Below are positions 24,433 through 32,527 of a stretch of DNA of 64,000 bases, in pieces. Position 1 is the first letter of the stretch. Each line of letters starts with the position of its first letter. This DNA comes from Pararhodobacter sp. SW119 (GTDB taxonomy: Bacteria > Pseudomonadota > Alphaproteobacteria > Rhodobacterales > Rhodobacteraceae), in the NCBI RefSeq assembly GCF_017811755.1, contig NZ_JADDJF010000008.1, forward strand, positions 62,001-126,000. The letters run 5' to 3'. The position numbers and the translations under genes were made by a program. The notes under the pieces were generated by a model. That model was given only the letters and a program-made list of their open reading frames with translations. It made no database searches and was not told where the DNA came from.

Positions 24433-25848
24433 TCATTTGCCGCGATGCCGCTCGTAGGCGGCCAGCGCGCGGTTGCGCCCCTCGGCCAGATCGACCAGCG
24501 GTTCGGGATAGGGCGCGTCGGGGCTCAGCTTCCAGGACCGCGGCACCGCGTCGAAATAGGCGCGCGCGTCGGCGCCGGGGTTGCGGGCCAGTTCGGCGAT
24601 GAAGCGGTGGCGCCAGGTGCAGTCGGGGTCGAACTTCTCGCCCTGCGTGGCGGGATTGAAGACGCGGAAATAGGGCGCGGCATCGGGGCCCGACCCGGCC
24701 ACCCACTGCCAGCCCATCGCGTTCGACGCCGGGTCCCAATCGATCAGGCAGTCCTCGAACCATTTCAGGCCGACTTTCCAGTGCGTCATCAGATGCTTGG
24801 TCAGGTACGAGGCGACGATCATCCGGGCTCGGTTGTGCATCGTGCCGGTCACGTACATCTCGCGCATGCCGGCATCGACGAAGGGCTCGCCGGTCAGGCC
24901 GCGGCGCCAGCGTTCGGCGTCGGCATTGTCGTCGCGCCAGGGAAAGGCGTCCCATTCCGGGCGCCAGTTGCCGCTGGTGATTTCGGGCGTGTGGAAGACC
25001 AGGTGATGCGCGAAGTCGCGCCAGGCCAGCTCCTTCAGGAAATGCTCGGCCCCCTTGTGGCCCCGGTCCTGTTCCAGCAGGCGCTGGGTGCGCCACCAGA
25101 CGCGGCGCGGGCCGATCTCGCCCAGCGTCAGGTTCTCGGACAGGCGCGAGGTCGTCTCGCCCGCCGGAAAGTCGCGGGCGGTCCTGTAGTCCTCGACCGC
25201 GCCGTCGAGGAACGCGTCGAGCTTTGCCTCGGCCTCGGCCGACCCGACGCGAGCGTGGCGCGCGACGATCGCCGCCCCGCGGTTCATGGCCGCGCCCAGC
25301 CCCCAGTCGGCAAGGCTGTCCGAGGTTGGCCAGCTGTCGGGCGCTTGCAGCTTCGACGGCGCCTTGCAGGGCGCGGCCACGCCGCGCGCCGACAGCGCCT
25401 TCCAGAAGGGCGTGTAGACCTTGTAGTGGCCGCCCTCGCCCGTCGCCACCTGCCAGGGTTCGATCAGCGTGTGCCCGGCAAAGCTTTGCGCCTCGGTCCC
25501 CGCCGCGCGCAGGGCCTGCTTGACCTCGGTGTCGCGCGCGCGCGCCGGCGCATCGTAAAGCCGCCCCCACCAGACGCCGGCGGCATCGGTGTCGCGCACC
25601 AGATCGCGCAGCACCTCCAGCGCGTTCCCGCGCCGCAGGATCAGCCGCGAGCCATGGTCCGCCAGCGTCTTGCCGAACACCTCCAGCCCCTGCCCCAGCC
25701 GCCACCGCGGCGCCGCGCCCAGCCCGGTGACGCTGTCGTCGGCGATGAACACCGGGATCAGCGGCCGGCCGGTCTCGGCGGCGGCGCTTAGCATCGGGTT
25801 GTCGTCCAGCCGCAGGTCGCGGCGGAACCAGAGGATCAGCGGCTGCAT
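24433..25848 (-). CDS. phr: Deoxyribodipyrimidine photolyase
   Basis: A 471-residue DNA photolyase that repairs UV-induced cyclobutane pyrimidine dimers with light. The N-terminal antenna-binding domain starts ILWFRRDLRLDDNP. The C-terminal FAD-binding domain has ELAWRDFAHHLVFHTPE, the conserved WRRGLTGEPFVDAGMREM stretch, MHNRARMIVASYLTKHL and the Trp-rich NAMGWQWVAGSGPDAAPYFRVFNP. This is class I photolyase-like with normal length. It lies upstream of cfa on the same strand. The FAD domain looks intact. Confidence 0.95.
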   Translation of the reverse strand: MQPLILWFRRDLRLDDNPMLSAAAETGRPLIPVFIADDSVTGLGAAPRWRLGQGLEVFGKTLADHGSRLILRRGNALEVLRDLVRDTDAAGVWWGRLYDAPARARDTEVKQALRAAGTEAQSFAGHTLIEPWQVATGEGGHYKVYTPFWKALSARGVAAPCKAPSKLQAPDSWPTSDSLADWGLGAAMNRGAAIVARHARVGSAEAEAKLDAFLDGAVEDYRTARDFPAGETTSRLSENLTLGEIGPRRVWWRTQRLLEQDRGHKGAEHFLKELAWRDFAHHLVFHTPEITSGNWRPEWDAFPWRDDNADAERWRRGLTGEPFVDAGMREMYVTGTMHNRARMIVASYLTKHLMTHWKVGLKWFEDCLIDWDPASNAMGWQWVAGSGPDAAPYFRVFNPATQGEKFDPDCTWRHRFIAELARNPGADARAYFDAVPRSWKLSPDAPYPEPLVDLAEGRNRALAAYERHRGK

Positions 25849-25867
25849 GAAACGGTCCGGTTGCCTG

Positions 25868-27091
25868 TCACAGCACCCGATCTAGCGCGCGGATCAGCCG
25901 GTCAAGTTCAGCCTCGCTGGTGTAGTGCACGAAACTCAGGCGCAGCGCGCCGTGCGCCAGGTCCGCGCCCTGCGCCTCCAGCGCGCGGTTGGCGTAGAAG
26001 GTGCCGCCGCCCGCCATGATCCCCTCGGCGGCCAGCGCCTGGGCCAGATCGGCGCCGGGCTTCTCGGCCAGCACCGCGACGGTGGGTGCCCGCCCCTCGG
26101 CCCGGCGCGGGCCCAGCAGGCGCAGGTCGTTGCGCGCGCCCAGATGGTCCAGCAGCGGCTGCAGAAGTCGCGTTTCATGCCCGCGCATCAGATCGTGCGC
26201 CAGCGCCGCGCGGCCCCTGGGGTCGCGCCCCTCGCCGCCGTGGTGGCTGGCCAGCGCGTCGATATAGTCCGCCATCCCGGCGCAGGCGGCGATCTGCGCG
26301 TGGTCCGGCCCGGCCGGGGTGAACCGCTTGTAAAGCGTGTCGGCGTTGAAATAATGCCCCTGGTTGGGCAGACGCATCCCCAGGTCGCGGCGGATGACCA
26401 TGATCCCCTGATGCGGCCCGTAGGTCTTGTAGGCCGAGAACAGGTAGATATCCGCCCCCAGCGCGCCGACATCCGGCAGCCCGTGCGGCGCGTAGCTGAC
26501 CCCGTCGACGCAGACCACGGCGCCCACGGCATGCGCCAGCGCGGCGATCTCGGCCACCGGGTTCACCTCGGCCACGACGTTCGAGCAGTGCGGGAACGCG
26601 ACCAGCTTCACCCGCTCGTCCAGCATCGCCTCCAGCCGCTCCAGCGCCAGATGCCCGGTCGCGGGGTCGAGCTTCCATTCGCGGATCTCGATCCCCGCCT
26701 CGCCCAGCCGCCGCCAGGGGCCGGAATTGGCCTCGTGGTCCTGGTCGGTGACGACGATCGCATCGCCCGGCTTCAGGTGCTGCCGGAACGCCTGCGCCAG
26801 AACATAGGTGTTGGCGCTGGTCGAGGGGCCGAAGCTGACCTCGTCCTCCGCCACGCCCATCATCGCCGCCAGCCGCGTGCGCGCCTCGTCCATCTCCGCG
26901 CCCGCCAGGCGCGAGGCCTCATAGGGTCCGTAGGGCTGCACCTTGCGCTCGCGGTAGAACCGCGTCAGCCGCTCGATCACCGGCGCGCAGGTGTAGCTGC
27001 CACCCGCATTCTCGAAAAACGCCTGCCCGTCCAGCGACGGCTCGGCGAAGGCCGGAAACTGCGCGCGCACGAAATCGATATCCAGTTGCAT
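25868..27091 (-). CDS. Cysteine desulfurase-like PLP enzyme (class V aminotransferase fold)
   Basis: A 407-residue PLP-dependent enzyme. The likely Schiff-base Lys is K222 in FSAYKTYGPHQG. Other fold-typical elements are FFENAGGSYTCAPVIERL, FGPSTSANTYVLAQAF (phosphate-binding region), DQDHEANSGPW and CVDGVSYAPHG. It belongs to the 'cysteine desulfurase-like protein' group rather than IscS/SufS: the HHAN-type and RTGH motifs of those are absent. Substrate unknown. It is divergent from ssrA, whose promoter lies directly upstream. Two bp-rich GC stretches separate it from the photolyase gene. Confidence 0.85.
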   Translation of the reverse strand: MQLDIDFVRAQFPAFAEPSLDGQAFFENAGGSYTCAPVIERLTRFYRERKVQPYGPYEASRLAGAEMDEARTRLAAMMGVAEDEVSFGPSTSANTYVLAQAFRQHLKPGDAIVVTDQDHEANSGPWRRLGEAGIEIREWKLDPATGHLALERLEAMLDERVKLVAFPHCSNVVAEVNPVAEIAALAHAVGAVVCVDGVSYAPHGLPDVGALGADIYLFSAYKTYGPHQGIMVIRRDLGMRLPNQGHYFNADTLYKRFTPAGPDHAQIAACAGMADYIDALASHHGGEGRDPRGRAALAHDLMRGHETRLLQPLLDHLGARNDLRLLGPRRAEGRAPTVAVLAEKPGADLAQALAAEGIMAGGGTFYANRALEAQGADLAHGALRLSFVHYTSEAELDRLIRALDRVL

Positions 27092-27160
27092 TCGAATCTC
27101 CCCTCGTTCGGGCGCAGACTAGGACCCGCGCGCGCCAGGCGACAGACCCCAACGGGGGGC

Positions 27161-27189
27161 TTGAGCCGGCGGCAAACTGCGCCTATATC
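27161..27189 (+). promoter_or_regulatory. Promoter of ssrA
   Basis: TTGAGC (27161-27166) and TATATC (27184-27189) are separated by 17 bp. They sit just upstream of the tmRNA acceptor piece. Expected start near 27194. Confidence 0.6.
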
Positions 27190-27190
27190 A

Positions 27191-27512
27191 GGGGTGTTCC
27201 CGGCAACGGGGACTATGGACATAAACGCGCCCGTAATACGCGGATCGGACCCGGGGGCGGTACCCGGCGGCTCCACCAATCACCCTCATTGGGGGAAAAT
27301 GGGGCCGAAACAGGATCGACGAACGTCTAAAGGGGTTTGCTTTGTCCCGGTGAGCTACCACCGTTATCGGTGCGCAAAGTACAGTTGCCAATGACAACCG
27401 TGCTCCGGTGGCCGTTGCTGCGTAAGCAGTAACCACTACCGAAACTTAAGCCCTGGCGCTTAGCCGTGTCAGGCGGGGTTCGCAGGCACCTGGCAACAGA
27501 AGCCTGCACTTC
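27191..27512 (+). ncRNA. ssrA: tmRNA, circularly permuted two-piece form
   Basis: The gene has the permuted order of alphaproteobacteria. The acceptor piece comes first and ends with CGGCTCCACCA at 27268-27278. A short spacer (27279-27300) is removed, and the coding piece starts GGGGCCGAAACAGGATCGAC at 27301. GGGGCCG pairs with CGGCTCC to form the 7-bp acceptor stem, including the G3-U wobble that directs alanine charging. The tag frame is 27387-27425 and reads ANDNRAPVAVAA then TAA, preceded by the resume alanine on the tmRNA itself. The 3' boundary is estimated from the last stem (GCAGGC/GCCTGC, 27482-27507). tmRNA rescues stalled ribosomes together with SmpB. Confidence 0.93.
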
Positions 27513-27603
27513 ATTCCAGTTCAGCACCCTGACCCGCGCCGCACCCGCGAACCGCCGCCACCGGGCCTTGAGTTCGCCTGTCCGCCATGGCCTAATCCGG
27601 CGC

Positions 27604-28233
27604 ATGACCAAACCCGATCTTTCCCACGCCTACGCCCTGCAGACGCCCGAAGACTGCCTCAAGCTTTACGCCGACTGGGCCGACAGCTACGACGCCGACT
27701 TCGCCCGCAACCGGGGCTATGTGCTGCCCGCGCAGGTCGCCGCGGCCTTCATGGCGGCCGGCGGCGGCGCGCCGGTCCTCGACGTGGGCGCGGGCACCGG
27801 GCTTCTGGGCGTAGCGCTCGCCGGCCTCGGCCTTTCCGGCGCCATCGACGGGATCGACCTCTCGCCCGCGATGCTGGACCGCGCCCGCGAAAAGGGCTGC
27901 TACCGCACGCTGATCGCCGCCGACGTGACCCGCCCGCTGGACCTGCCCGCGGTCTATCGCGGCATCGTTTCTTCGGGCACCTTCACCCACGGCCATGTCG
28001 GGCCCGAGGGGGTGCCGCCGCTTCTGGACATCGCCCTGCCTGGCGCGCGTTTCGCGCTCTCGGTCAATGCCGGCGTCTGGGCGGCGCGCGGCTTTCCCGC
28101 CGCGCTCGACGCGCTCGCCGACCGGATCGCGGGCCTCACCCTGTCCGAGGTACCGATCTACGACGCCGCGCCGGACCCCGCCGACCCCCACGCCACCGAC
28201 CACGCGCTGATCTTGCAGTTCACCCGCCGATGA
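27604..28233 (+). CDS. Class I SAM-dependent methyltransferase
   Basis: A 209-residue protein with the SAM-binding motif I VLDVGAGTGLLGVAL (about 58-72) and the acidic strand GIDLSPAMLDRAREKG. The N-terminal YADWADSYDADF pattern is typical of small-molecule methyltransferases in the UbiE/WBSCR27-like group. The substrate is unknown. It overlaps psuK by 4 bp, so it is in the pseudouridine catabolic operon, although no link of a methyltransferase to that pathway is established. ATG at 27604 chosen; the longer frame runs back into ssrA. Confidence 0.82.
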   Translation: MTKPDLSHAYALQTPEDCLKLYADWADSYDADFARNRGYVLPAQVAAAFMAAGGGAPVLDVGAGTGLLGVALAGLGLSGAIDGIDLSPAMLDRAREKGCYRTLIAADVTRPLDLPAVYRGIVSSGTFTHGHVGPEGVPPLLDIALPGARFALSVNAGVWAARGFPAALDALADRIAGLTLSEVPIYDAAPDPADPHATDHALILQFTRR

Positions 28234-29132
28234 CCGCGCCCCCGCCAGGCCCCGACATCCTCTGCATCGGCTCTGTCCTCTGGGACGTGATCGGGCGGAC
28301 GCCGGCGCAGATGCGGCTCGGCTCCGACGTGCCAGGGCGGATCAGCCGCCTGCCGGGGGGCGTGGCGCTGAACATCGCCATGACGCTGGCCCGCTTCGGC
28401 CTGCGCCCGTCGGTGCTGACCGCCATCGGCCGCGACGCCGAGGGCGAGGCGCTGACCGCCGCCTGCCAGGCGCTGGGTGTCGACACCACGCTCGCCTACC
28501 GCTCCGACGATCTGCCGATCGACCGCTACATGGCGATCGAGGGGGCGAACGGCCTGATCGCCGCCATCGCCGACGCCCATTCGCTGGAGGCCGCGGGCGA
28601 GCGCATCCTCGCGCCGCTGGCCGATGGCCGGCTGGGCACCGCTGCCGCGCCGTGGCGCGGGCCGGTGGCGCTGGACGGCAACCTGACGGTGACGCTGCTG
28701 GATCGCATCGCCGGATCGCCGCTCTTCGCCGCTGCCGATCTGCGCGTGGCCCCCGCCAGCCCCGGCAAGGCCGAACGCCTGCTGCCCTTCCTGCGCCACG
28801 CCCGCGCCACGCTCTATCTGAACCTCGAGGAGGCCGGCCTCCTCTGCCAGACGCGGTTCACTGACAGCCGCACAGCGGCGCAGGCGCTGGTCGCGCGTGG
28901 TGCGGCGCGCGCACTGGTCACCGACGGGGCGCGCGACTCCACCGACGCCCGCGCCGGTGCCCCGCCCCTGACCCGCCCCGCGCGCGAGGTTCTGGTGGCA
29001 CGCGTCACCGGCGCGGGCGATACCTTCATGGCCGCGCATATCGTATCTGAGACCCGCGGCGCCGGGCGCGAGCAGGCGCTGACCCGCGCCCAGGAAGCCG
29101 CCGCCGCCCATGTCGCCGGAGAAATCGGTTAG
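28230..29132 (+). CDS. psuK: PfkB-family carbohydrate kinase, probable pseudouridine kinase
   Basis: A 300-residue ribokinase-like enzyme. The C-terminal PfkB signature VTGAGDTFMAAH is near residue 260 and includes the catalytic Asp of GAGD. The N-terminal GSVLWDVIGRTP and RLPGGVALNIAMTLARFG segments are also family-typical. Directly followed by psuG with only the stop between them, it is best assigned as pseudouridine kinase, which makes pseudouridine 5'-phosphate for PsuG. Pathway context carries most of the weight for that specificity. Confidence 0.85.
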   Translation: MTAPPPGPDILCIGSVLWDVIGRTPAQMRLGSDVPGRISRLPGGVALNIAMTLARFGLRPSVLTAIGRDAEGEALTAACQALGVDTTLAYRSDDLPIDRYMAIEGANGLIAAIADAHSLEAAGERILAPLADGRLGTAAAPWRGPVALDGNLTVTLLDRIAGSPLFAAADLRVAPASPGKAERLLPFLRHARATLYLNLEEAGLLCQTRFTDSRTAAQALVARGAARALVTDGARDSTDARAGAPPLTRPAREVLVARVTGAGDTFMAAHIVSETRGAGREQALTRAQEAAAAHVAGEIG

Positions 29133-30053
29133 ATGAATAATTTGATGTCACTATCGGACGAAGTTAAGTCCGCACTTGAAGTCAAAAAACCCGTGGTCGC
29201 GCTGGAATCGACGATCATCACCCACGGCATGCCCTGGCCCCAGAACGTCGAGACCGCCCGCGCCGTCGAGGCCGAGGTGCGCGCCGCCGGCGCCGTGCCG
29301 GCGACCATCGCGGTGATGGGCGGGCGCATCCGCGTCGGCCTCGACGACGCCACGCTCGATGCGCTGGGACAGGCGGTGGCGGTGATGAAGCTCAGCCGCG
29401 CCGACCTTGCCGCCTGCCTTGCCAGCGGGCGGACCGGGGCGACGACCGTCGCCGCGACGATGATCTGCGCGCATATGGCGGGGATCGAGGTCTTCGCCAC
29501 CGGCGGCATTGGCGGGGTGCATCGCGGCGCCAGCGAAAGTTTCGATATCTCGGCCGACCTGCCGGAACTGGCGCGCACCCCGGTCACCGTGGTCGCCGCC
29601 GGCGCCAAGGCGATCCTCGATCTGCCGAAGACGCTGGAGATGCTGGAAACCCTGGGCGTGCCGGTCATCGCCTACGGGCAAGACGCCTTTCCGGCCTTCT
29701 GGTCGCGCGATTCGGGGCTGAAGGCGCCGTTGCGGATGGACAGCGCGGCGCAGATCGCCGCCGCCCACCGGATGCGCGCGGCGCTGGGGCTGGACGGCGG
29801 GCAACTGGTCGCGAACCCGATCCCCGAGGCCGCGGCATTTCCCCGCGGGGAAATCGAACCGGTGATCGAGGCCGCGCTGGTCGAAGCGGTCGCCCGCGGC
29901 ATCGCCGCGAAGGAGGTCACGCCCTTCCTGCTCAACCGGATATTCGAGCTGACAGACGGACGCTCGCTCACCGCCAATATCTCGCTGGTGAAATCGAACG
30001 CCCGCCTCGCCGCCGCCATCGCCGCCGGACTGGCCGCCGACCCCGCCGCCTGA
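29133..30053 (+). CDS. psuG: Pseudouridine-5'-phosphate glycosidase
   Basis: PsuG splits the C-C glycosidic bond of pseudouridine 5'-phosphate into uracil and ribose 5-phosphate. The 306-residue protein has the family signature ALESTIITHGMPWPQN (Glu25), FATGGIGGVHRGASESFDIS and VVAAGAKAILDLPKTLE, with the catalytic His/Asp/Lys expected in those segments. Length is normal. The reading frame contains an 18-bp palindrome (29837-29854) in frame, encoding FPRGEI at about 236-241. The same six-residue pattern, LPRGEI, is encoded by a related palindrome in purB. The start ATG is directly after the psuK stop. Confidence 0.95.
   Translation: MNNLMSLSDEVKSALEVKKPVVALESTIITHGMPWPQNVETARAVEAEVRAAGAVPATIAVMGGRIRVGLDDATLDALGQAVAVMKLSRADLAACLASGRTGATTVAATMICAHMAGIEVFATGGIGGVHRGASESFDISADLPELARTPVTVVAAGAKAILDLPKTLEMLETLGVPVIAYGQDAFPAFWSRDSGLKAPLRMDSAAQIAAAHRMRAALGLDGGQLVANPIPEAAAFPRGEIEPVIEAALVEAVARGIAAKEVTPFLLNRIFELTDGRSLTANISLVKSNARLAAAIAAGLAADPAA
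29837..29854. repeat. 18-bp palindrome ATTTCCCCGCGGGGAAAT inside psuG
   Basis: Perfect palindrome, in frame within the psuG coding region (residues F-P-R-G-E-I). Identical copies are in the psuG-purB intergenic region at 30105-30122 and 30175-30192. Confidence 0.9.
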
Positions 30054-30070
30054 ACCTGCCGCCTTCCCCG

Positions 30071-30225
30071 TTTCCCCGCGCGGAAAGATGCTTAACAATG
30101 TCTTATTTCCCCGCGGGGAAATGCCTTGCGCGGCTTTCCACCTGCCTGCGGGAAAATTTGCTTAACGACCTCTTATTTCCCCGCGGGGAAATCGCGCCTC
30201 GCGCTCTCGCATTCCCCGCGGGGAA
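30071..30225. repeat. Cluster of TTTCCCCGCGGGGAAA-type palindromes in the psuG-purB gap
   Basis: The 256-bp gap between psuG and purB holds two perfect copies of the 18-bp palindrome (30105-30122, 30175-30192) and a copy with core TTCCCCGCGGGGAA (30212-30225). Two weaker ones (30071-30086, 30134-30155) are also present. Each perfect copy is preceded by TGCTTAAC-4 bp-TCTT, and a weaker TTTCC...GGAAA hairpin lies just before that, so the region is two tandem copies of a composite unit of about 55 bp. No gene is present here. Function unknown. Confidence 0.85.
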
Positions 30226-30309
30226 AGGCTCGGACCCGGCCCCGCCTTGCGGCCCCTGCCCGGCCGGTCTATCAGGCCGCAACCCCAGACCCTTTTCAGG
30301 AGCCTCGCG

Positions 30310-31617
30310 ATGATCCCGCGCTATTCCCGCCCCGAGATGGTCGCCATCTGGTCGCCGCAGACGAAGTTCCGCATCTGGTTCGAGATCGAGGCCCATGCCG
30401 GTGACGCGATGGCCGATCTGGGTGTCATCCCGCGCGAAAACGCGCAAGCCGTCTGGAAGGCGAAGGATACCGAGTTCGACACCGCCCGCATCGACGAGAT
30501 CGAAGCGGTCACCAGGCATGACGTCATCGCCTTCCTGACGCATCTGGCCGAGATCGTCGGCCAGGACGCCGCGCGCTTCGTCCATCAGGGCATGACCTCA
30601 TCGGATGTGCTGGATACGACCTTCAACATCCAGCTTGTCCGCGCGTCCGACCTGCTGCTGGAAGGGATCGATCGCCTGCTGGCGGCGCTGAAGGCCCGCG
30701 CGATGGAGCACAAGGATACGGTGCGCATCGGCCGGTCGCACGGCATCCATGCCGAGCCGACGACGTTGGGCCTGACCTTCGCCCGTTTCTACGCCGAAAT
30801 GGCCCGCGCCCGCCGCCGGCTGGAGGCCGCCCGCGACGAGGTGCGCACCGGCGCGCTGTCGGGCGCGGTCGGCACCTTCGCCAATATCGACCCGGCCGTG
30901 GAGGCGCATGTCTGCGCGCAACTGGGGCTGGAGGTCGAGCCGATCAGCACGCAGGTCATCCCGCGCGACCGCCACGCGATGTTCTTCGCCACGCTGGGCG
31001 TCATCGCCTCGAGCGTCGAGAACATCGCGACCGAGATCCGCCACATGCAGCGCACCGAGGTGCTGGAGGCCGAGGAGTTCTTTTCGGCCGGGCAGAAGGG
31101 GTCGAGCGCGATGCCGCACAAGCGCAACCCGGTGCTGACCGAAAACCTGACCGGGCTGGCGCGGCTGGTGCGCGGCATGGTGGTGCCGGCGCTGGAGAAC
31201 GTGGCGCTTTGGCACGAGCGCGACATCAGCCATTCCTCGGTCGAGCGGATGATCGGCCCGGATGCCACCGTGACGCTGGATTTCGCCCTGCACCGGCTGG
31301 CGGGGGTGATCGAGAAGCTGGTGATCTATCCCGAGAACATGCTGGCGAACATGAACAGGTTCCGCGGCCTGGTGATGAGCCAGCGGGTCCTGCTGGCGCT
31401 GACCCAGGCGGGTGTGACGCGCGAGGATGCCTACCGGCTGGTGCAGCGCAACGCCATGAAGGTCTGGGAGGAAGGCAAGGACTTCAAGACCGAACTGCTC
31501 GCCGATCCGGAAGTCTGCGCGGCACTTCCCCGCGGGGAAATCGAGGAGAAGTTCGACCTCGGCTATCACACCAAGCACGTCGACACGATCTTCGCCCGCG
31601 TCTTCGGCGCGGGCTGA
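30310..31617 (+). CDS. purB: Adenylosuccinate lyase
   Basis: PurB cleaves SAICAR and adenylosuccinate in purine synthesis, releasing fumarate. The 435-residue protein has the fumarase/aspartase signature GSSAMPHKRNP (264-274), the TSSDVLDT segment (97-104) and GRSHGIHAEPTTLG (141-154) with the catalytic His. Length is normal. Near the C-terminus a palindrome (31526-31539) encodes LPRGEI at about 406-411, a place where homologues usually have a SPEEI-like turn. It starts after the repeat cluster, with AGGAG about 9 bp upstream of the ATG at 30310. Confidence 0.96.
   Translation: MIPRYSRPEMVAIWSPQTKFRIWFEIEAHAGDAMADLGVIPRENAQAVWKAKDTEFDTARIDEIEAVTRHDVIAFLTHLAEIVGQDAARFVHQGMTSSDVLDTTFNIQLVRASDLLLEGIDRLLAALKARAMEHKDTVRIGRSHGIHAEPTTLGLTFARFYAEMARARRRLEAARDEVRTGALSGAVGTFANIDPAVEAHVCAQLGLEVEPISTQVIPRDRHAMFFATLGVIASSVENIATEIRHMQRTEVLEAEEFFSAGQKGSSAMPHKRNPVLTENLTGLARLVRGMVVPALENVALWHERDISHSSVERMIGPDATVTLDFALHRLAGVIEKLVIYPENMLANMNRFRGLVMSQRVLLALTQAGVTREDAYRLVQRNAMKVWEEGKDFKTELLADPEVCAALPRGEIEEKFDLGYHTKHVDTIFARVFGAG
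31526..31539. repeat. Palindrome core TTCCCCGCGGGGAA inside purB
   Basis: Fourteen-bp perfect core, extended on one side by AAT. It is in frame with purB and read in the same frame as the copy in psuG (PRGEI). Confidence 0.85.
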
Positions 31618-31620
31618 GCG

Positions 31621-32424
31621 CTACTTGCTCAGCAGCTGATCCATCGTCTGCGAGGGCTGGTCGCAGCCCGCCTCGCCCACGATCCGCGCCGGCACGCCGG
31701 CGACGGTCTTGCAGGGCGGCACGTCCGACAGCACGACCGAGCCTGCGGCGATCCGCGTGCAATGGCCGATGGTGATGTTGCCCAGCACCTTCGCCCCCGC
31801 GCCGATCAGCACGCCGTCGCCGATCTTGGGGTGGCGGTCGTCGTGTTCCTTGCCGGTGCCGCCCAGCGTGACCGAATGCAGCATCGAGACGTTGTCGCCG
31901 ACGACGGCGGTTTCGCCGATGACGATGGAATGGGCGTGGTCGATCATGATGCCCTTGCCGATGCGCGCGGCGGGGTGGATGTCGACGCCGAAAACCTCGG
32001 ACACGCGCATCTGCACCAGATAGGCCAGGTCGCGCCGCCCCTGCTGCCAGAGCCAGTGGCCGACGCGGTAGGCCTGAACCGCCTGATAGCCCTTGAAATA
32101 CATCATCGGCTGAAGCAGGCGCGTGCAGGCCGGGTCGCGCTCATAGACGGCGACCAGATCGGCGCGCGCGGCCTCGCCCAGCCAGGGGTCGGTGTCGTAG
32201 GCCTCGTCCCCGATCTCGCGCAGGATCTGCTCGCTGAGTTCCTGCGAGGAAAGCTTCAGCGAGAAGCGATAGGCCAGCGCGTGTTCCATCGTGCGGTGGT
32301 GCAGCAGGCTGTTGTGCAGCACGCCGCCGATCAGCGGCTCGTCGGCGATGGCCTGACGCGCCTCGTCGGCGATGCGGGACCACACCGGGTCGAGCGTGGC
32401 GAGTTTGTGTTGCGCTTCGGGCAT
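31621..32424 (-). CDS. cysE: Serine O-acetyltransferase
   Basis: CysE makes O-acetylserine from serine and acetyl-CoA, the first step of cysteine synthesis. The 267-residue protein has an alpha-helical N-terminal domain and the left-handed beta-helix of hexapeptide repeats. VDIHPAARIGKGIMIDHAHSIVIGETAVVGDNVSMLHSVTLGG carries the catalytic His and Asp. The C-terminal tail ends DQLLSK rather than the -I used to dock cysteine synthase in E. coli. ATG at 32424 chosen. It is immediately downstream of the GTA cluster on the same strand, with a GC-rich hairpin between them. Confidence 0.95.
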   Translation of the reverse strand: MPEAQHKLATLDPVWSRIADEARQAIADEPLIGGVLHNSLLHHRTMEHALAYRFSLKLSSQELSEQILREIGDEAYDTDPWLGEAARADLVAVYERDPACTRLLQPMMYFKGYQAVQAYRVGHWLWQQGRRDLAYLVQMRVSEVFGVDIHPAARIGKGIMIDHAHSIVIGETAVVGDNVSMLHSVTLGGTGKEHDDRHPKIGDGVLIGAGAKVLGNITIGHCTRIAAGSVVLSDVPPCKTVAGVPARIVGEAGCDQPSQTMDQLLSK

Positions 32425-32483
32425 GCCGCACCTCCGATCCATCGTGGAGGAAAGATAACGAGTTTCGCGGCATTTTCCAGAGC

Positions 32484-32506
32484 GCGCGCGCAAGTTGTGC
32501 GCGCGC
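32484..32506 (-). terminator. GC-rich hairpin after the GTA cluster
   Basis: On the minus strand a 9-bp stem GCGCGCGCA/TGCGCGCGC with a 5-nt loop lies 22 bp after the last GTA stop and 60 bp before cysE. There is no T run, so it is either a weak terminator or an mRNA 3' stabiliser. Confidence 0.4.
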
Positions 32507-32527
32507 CGGGTCTTGCGTGGGGCGCGC

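Noticed and set aside
30071-30225. Repeats between psuG and purB as a CRISPR array
   Set aside because: Units are palindromes with irregular spacing and no unique spacers of constant length; no cas genes.
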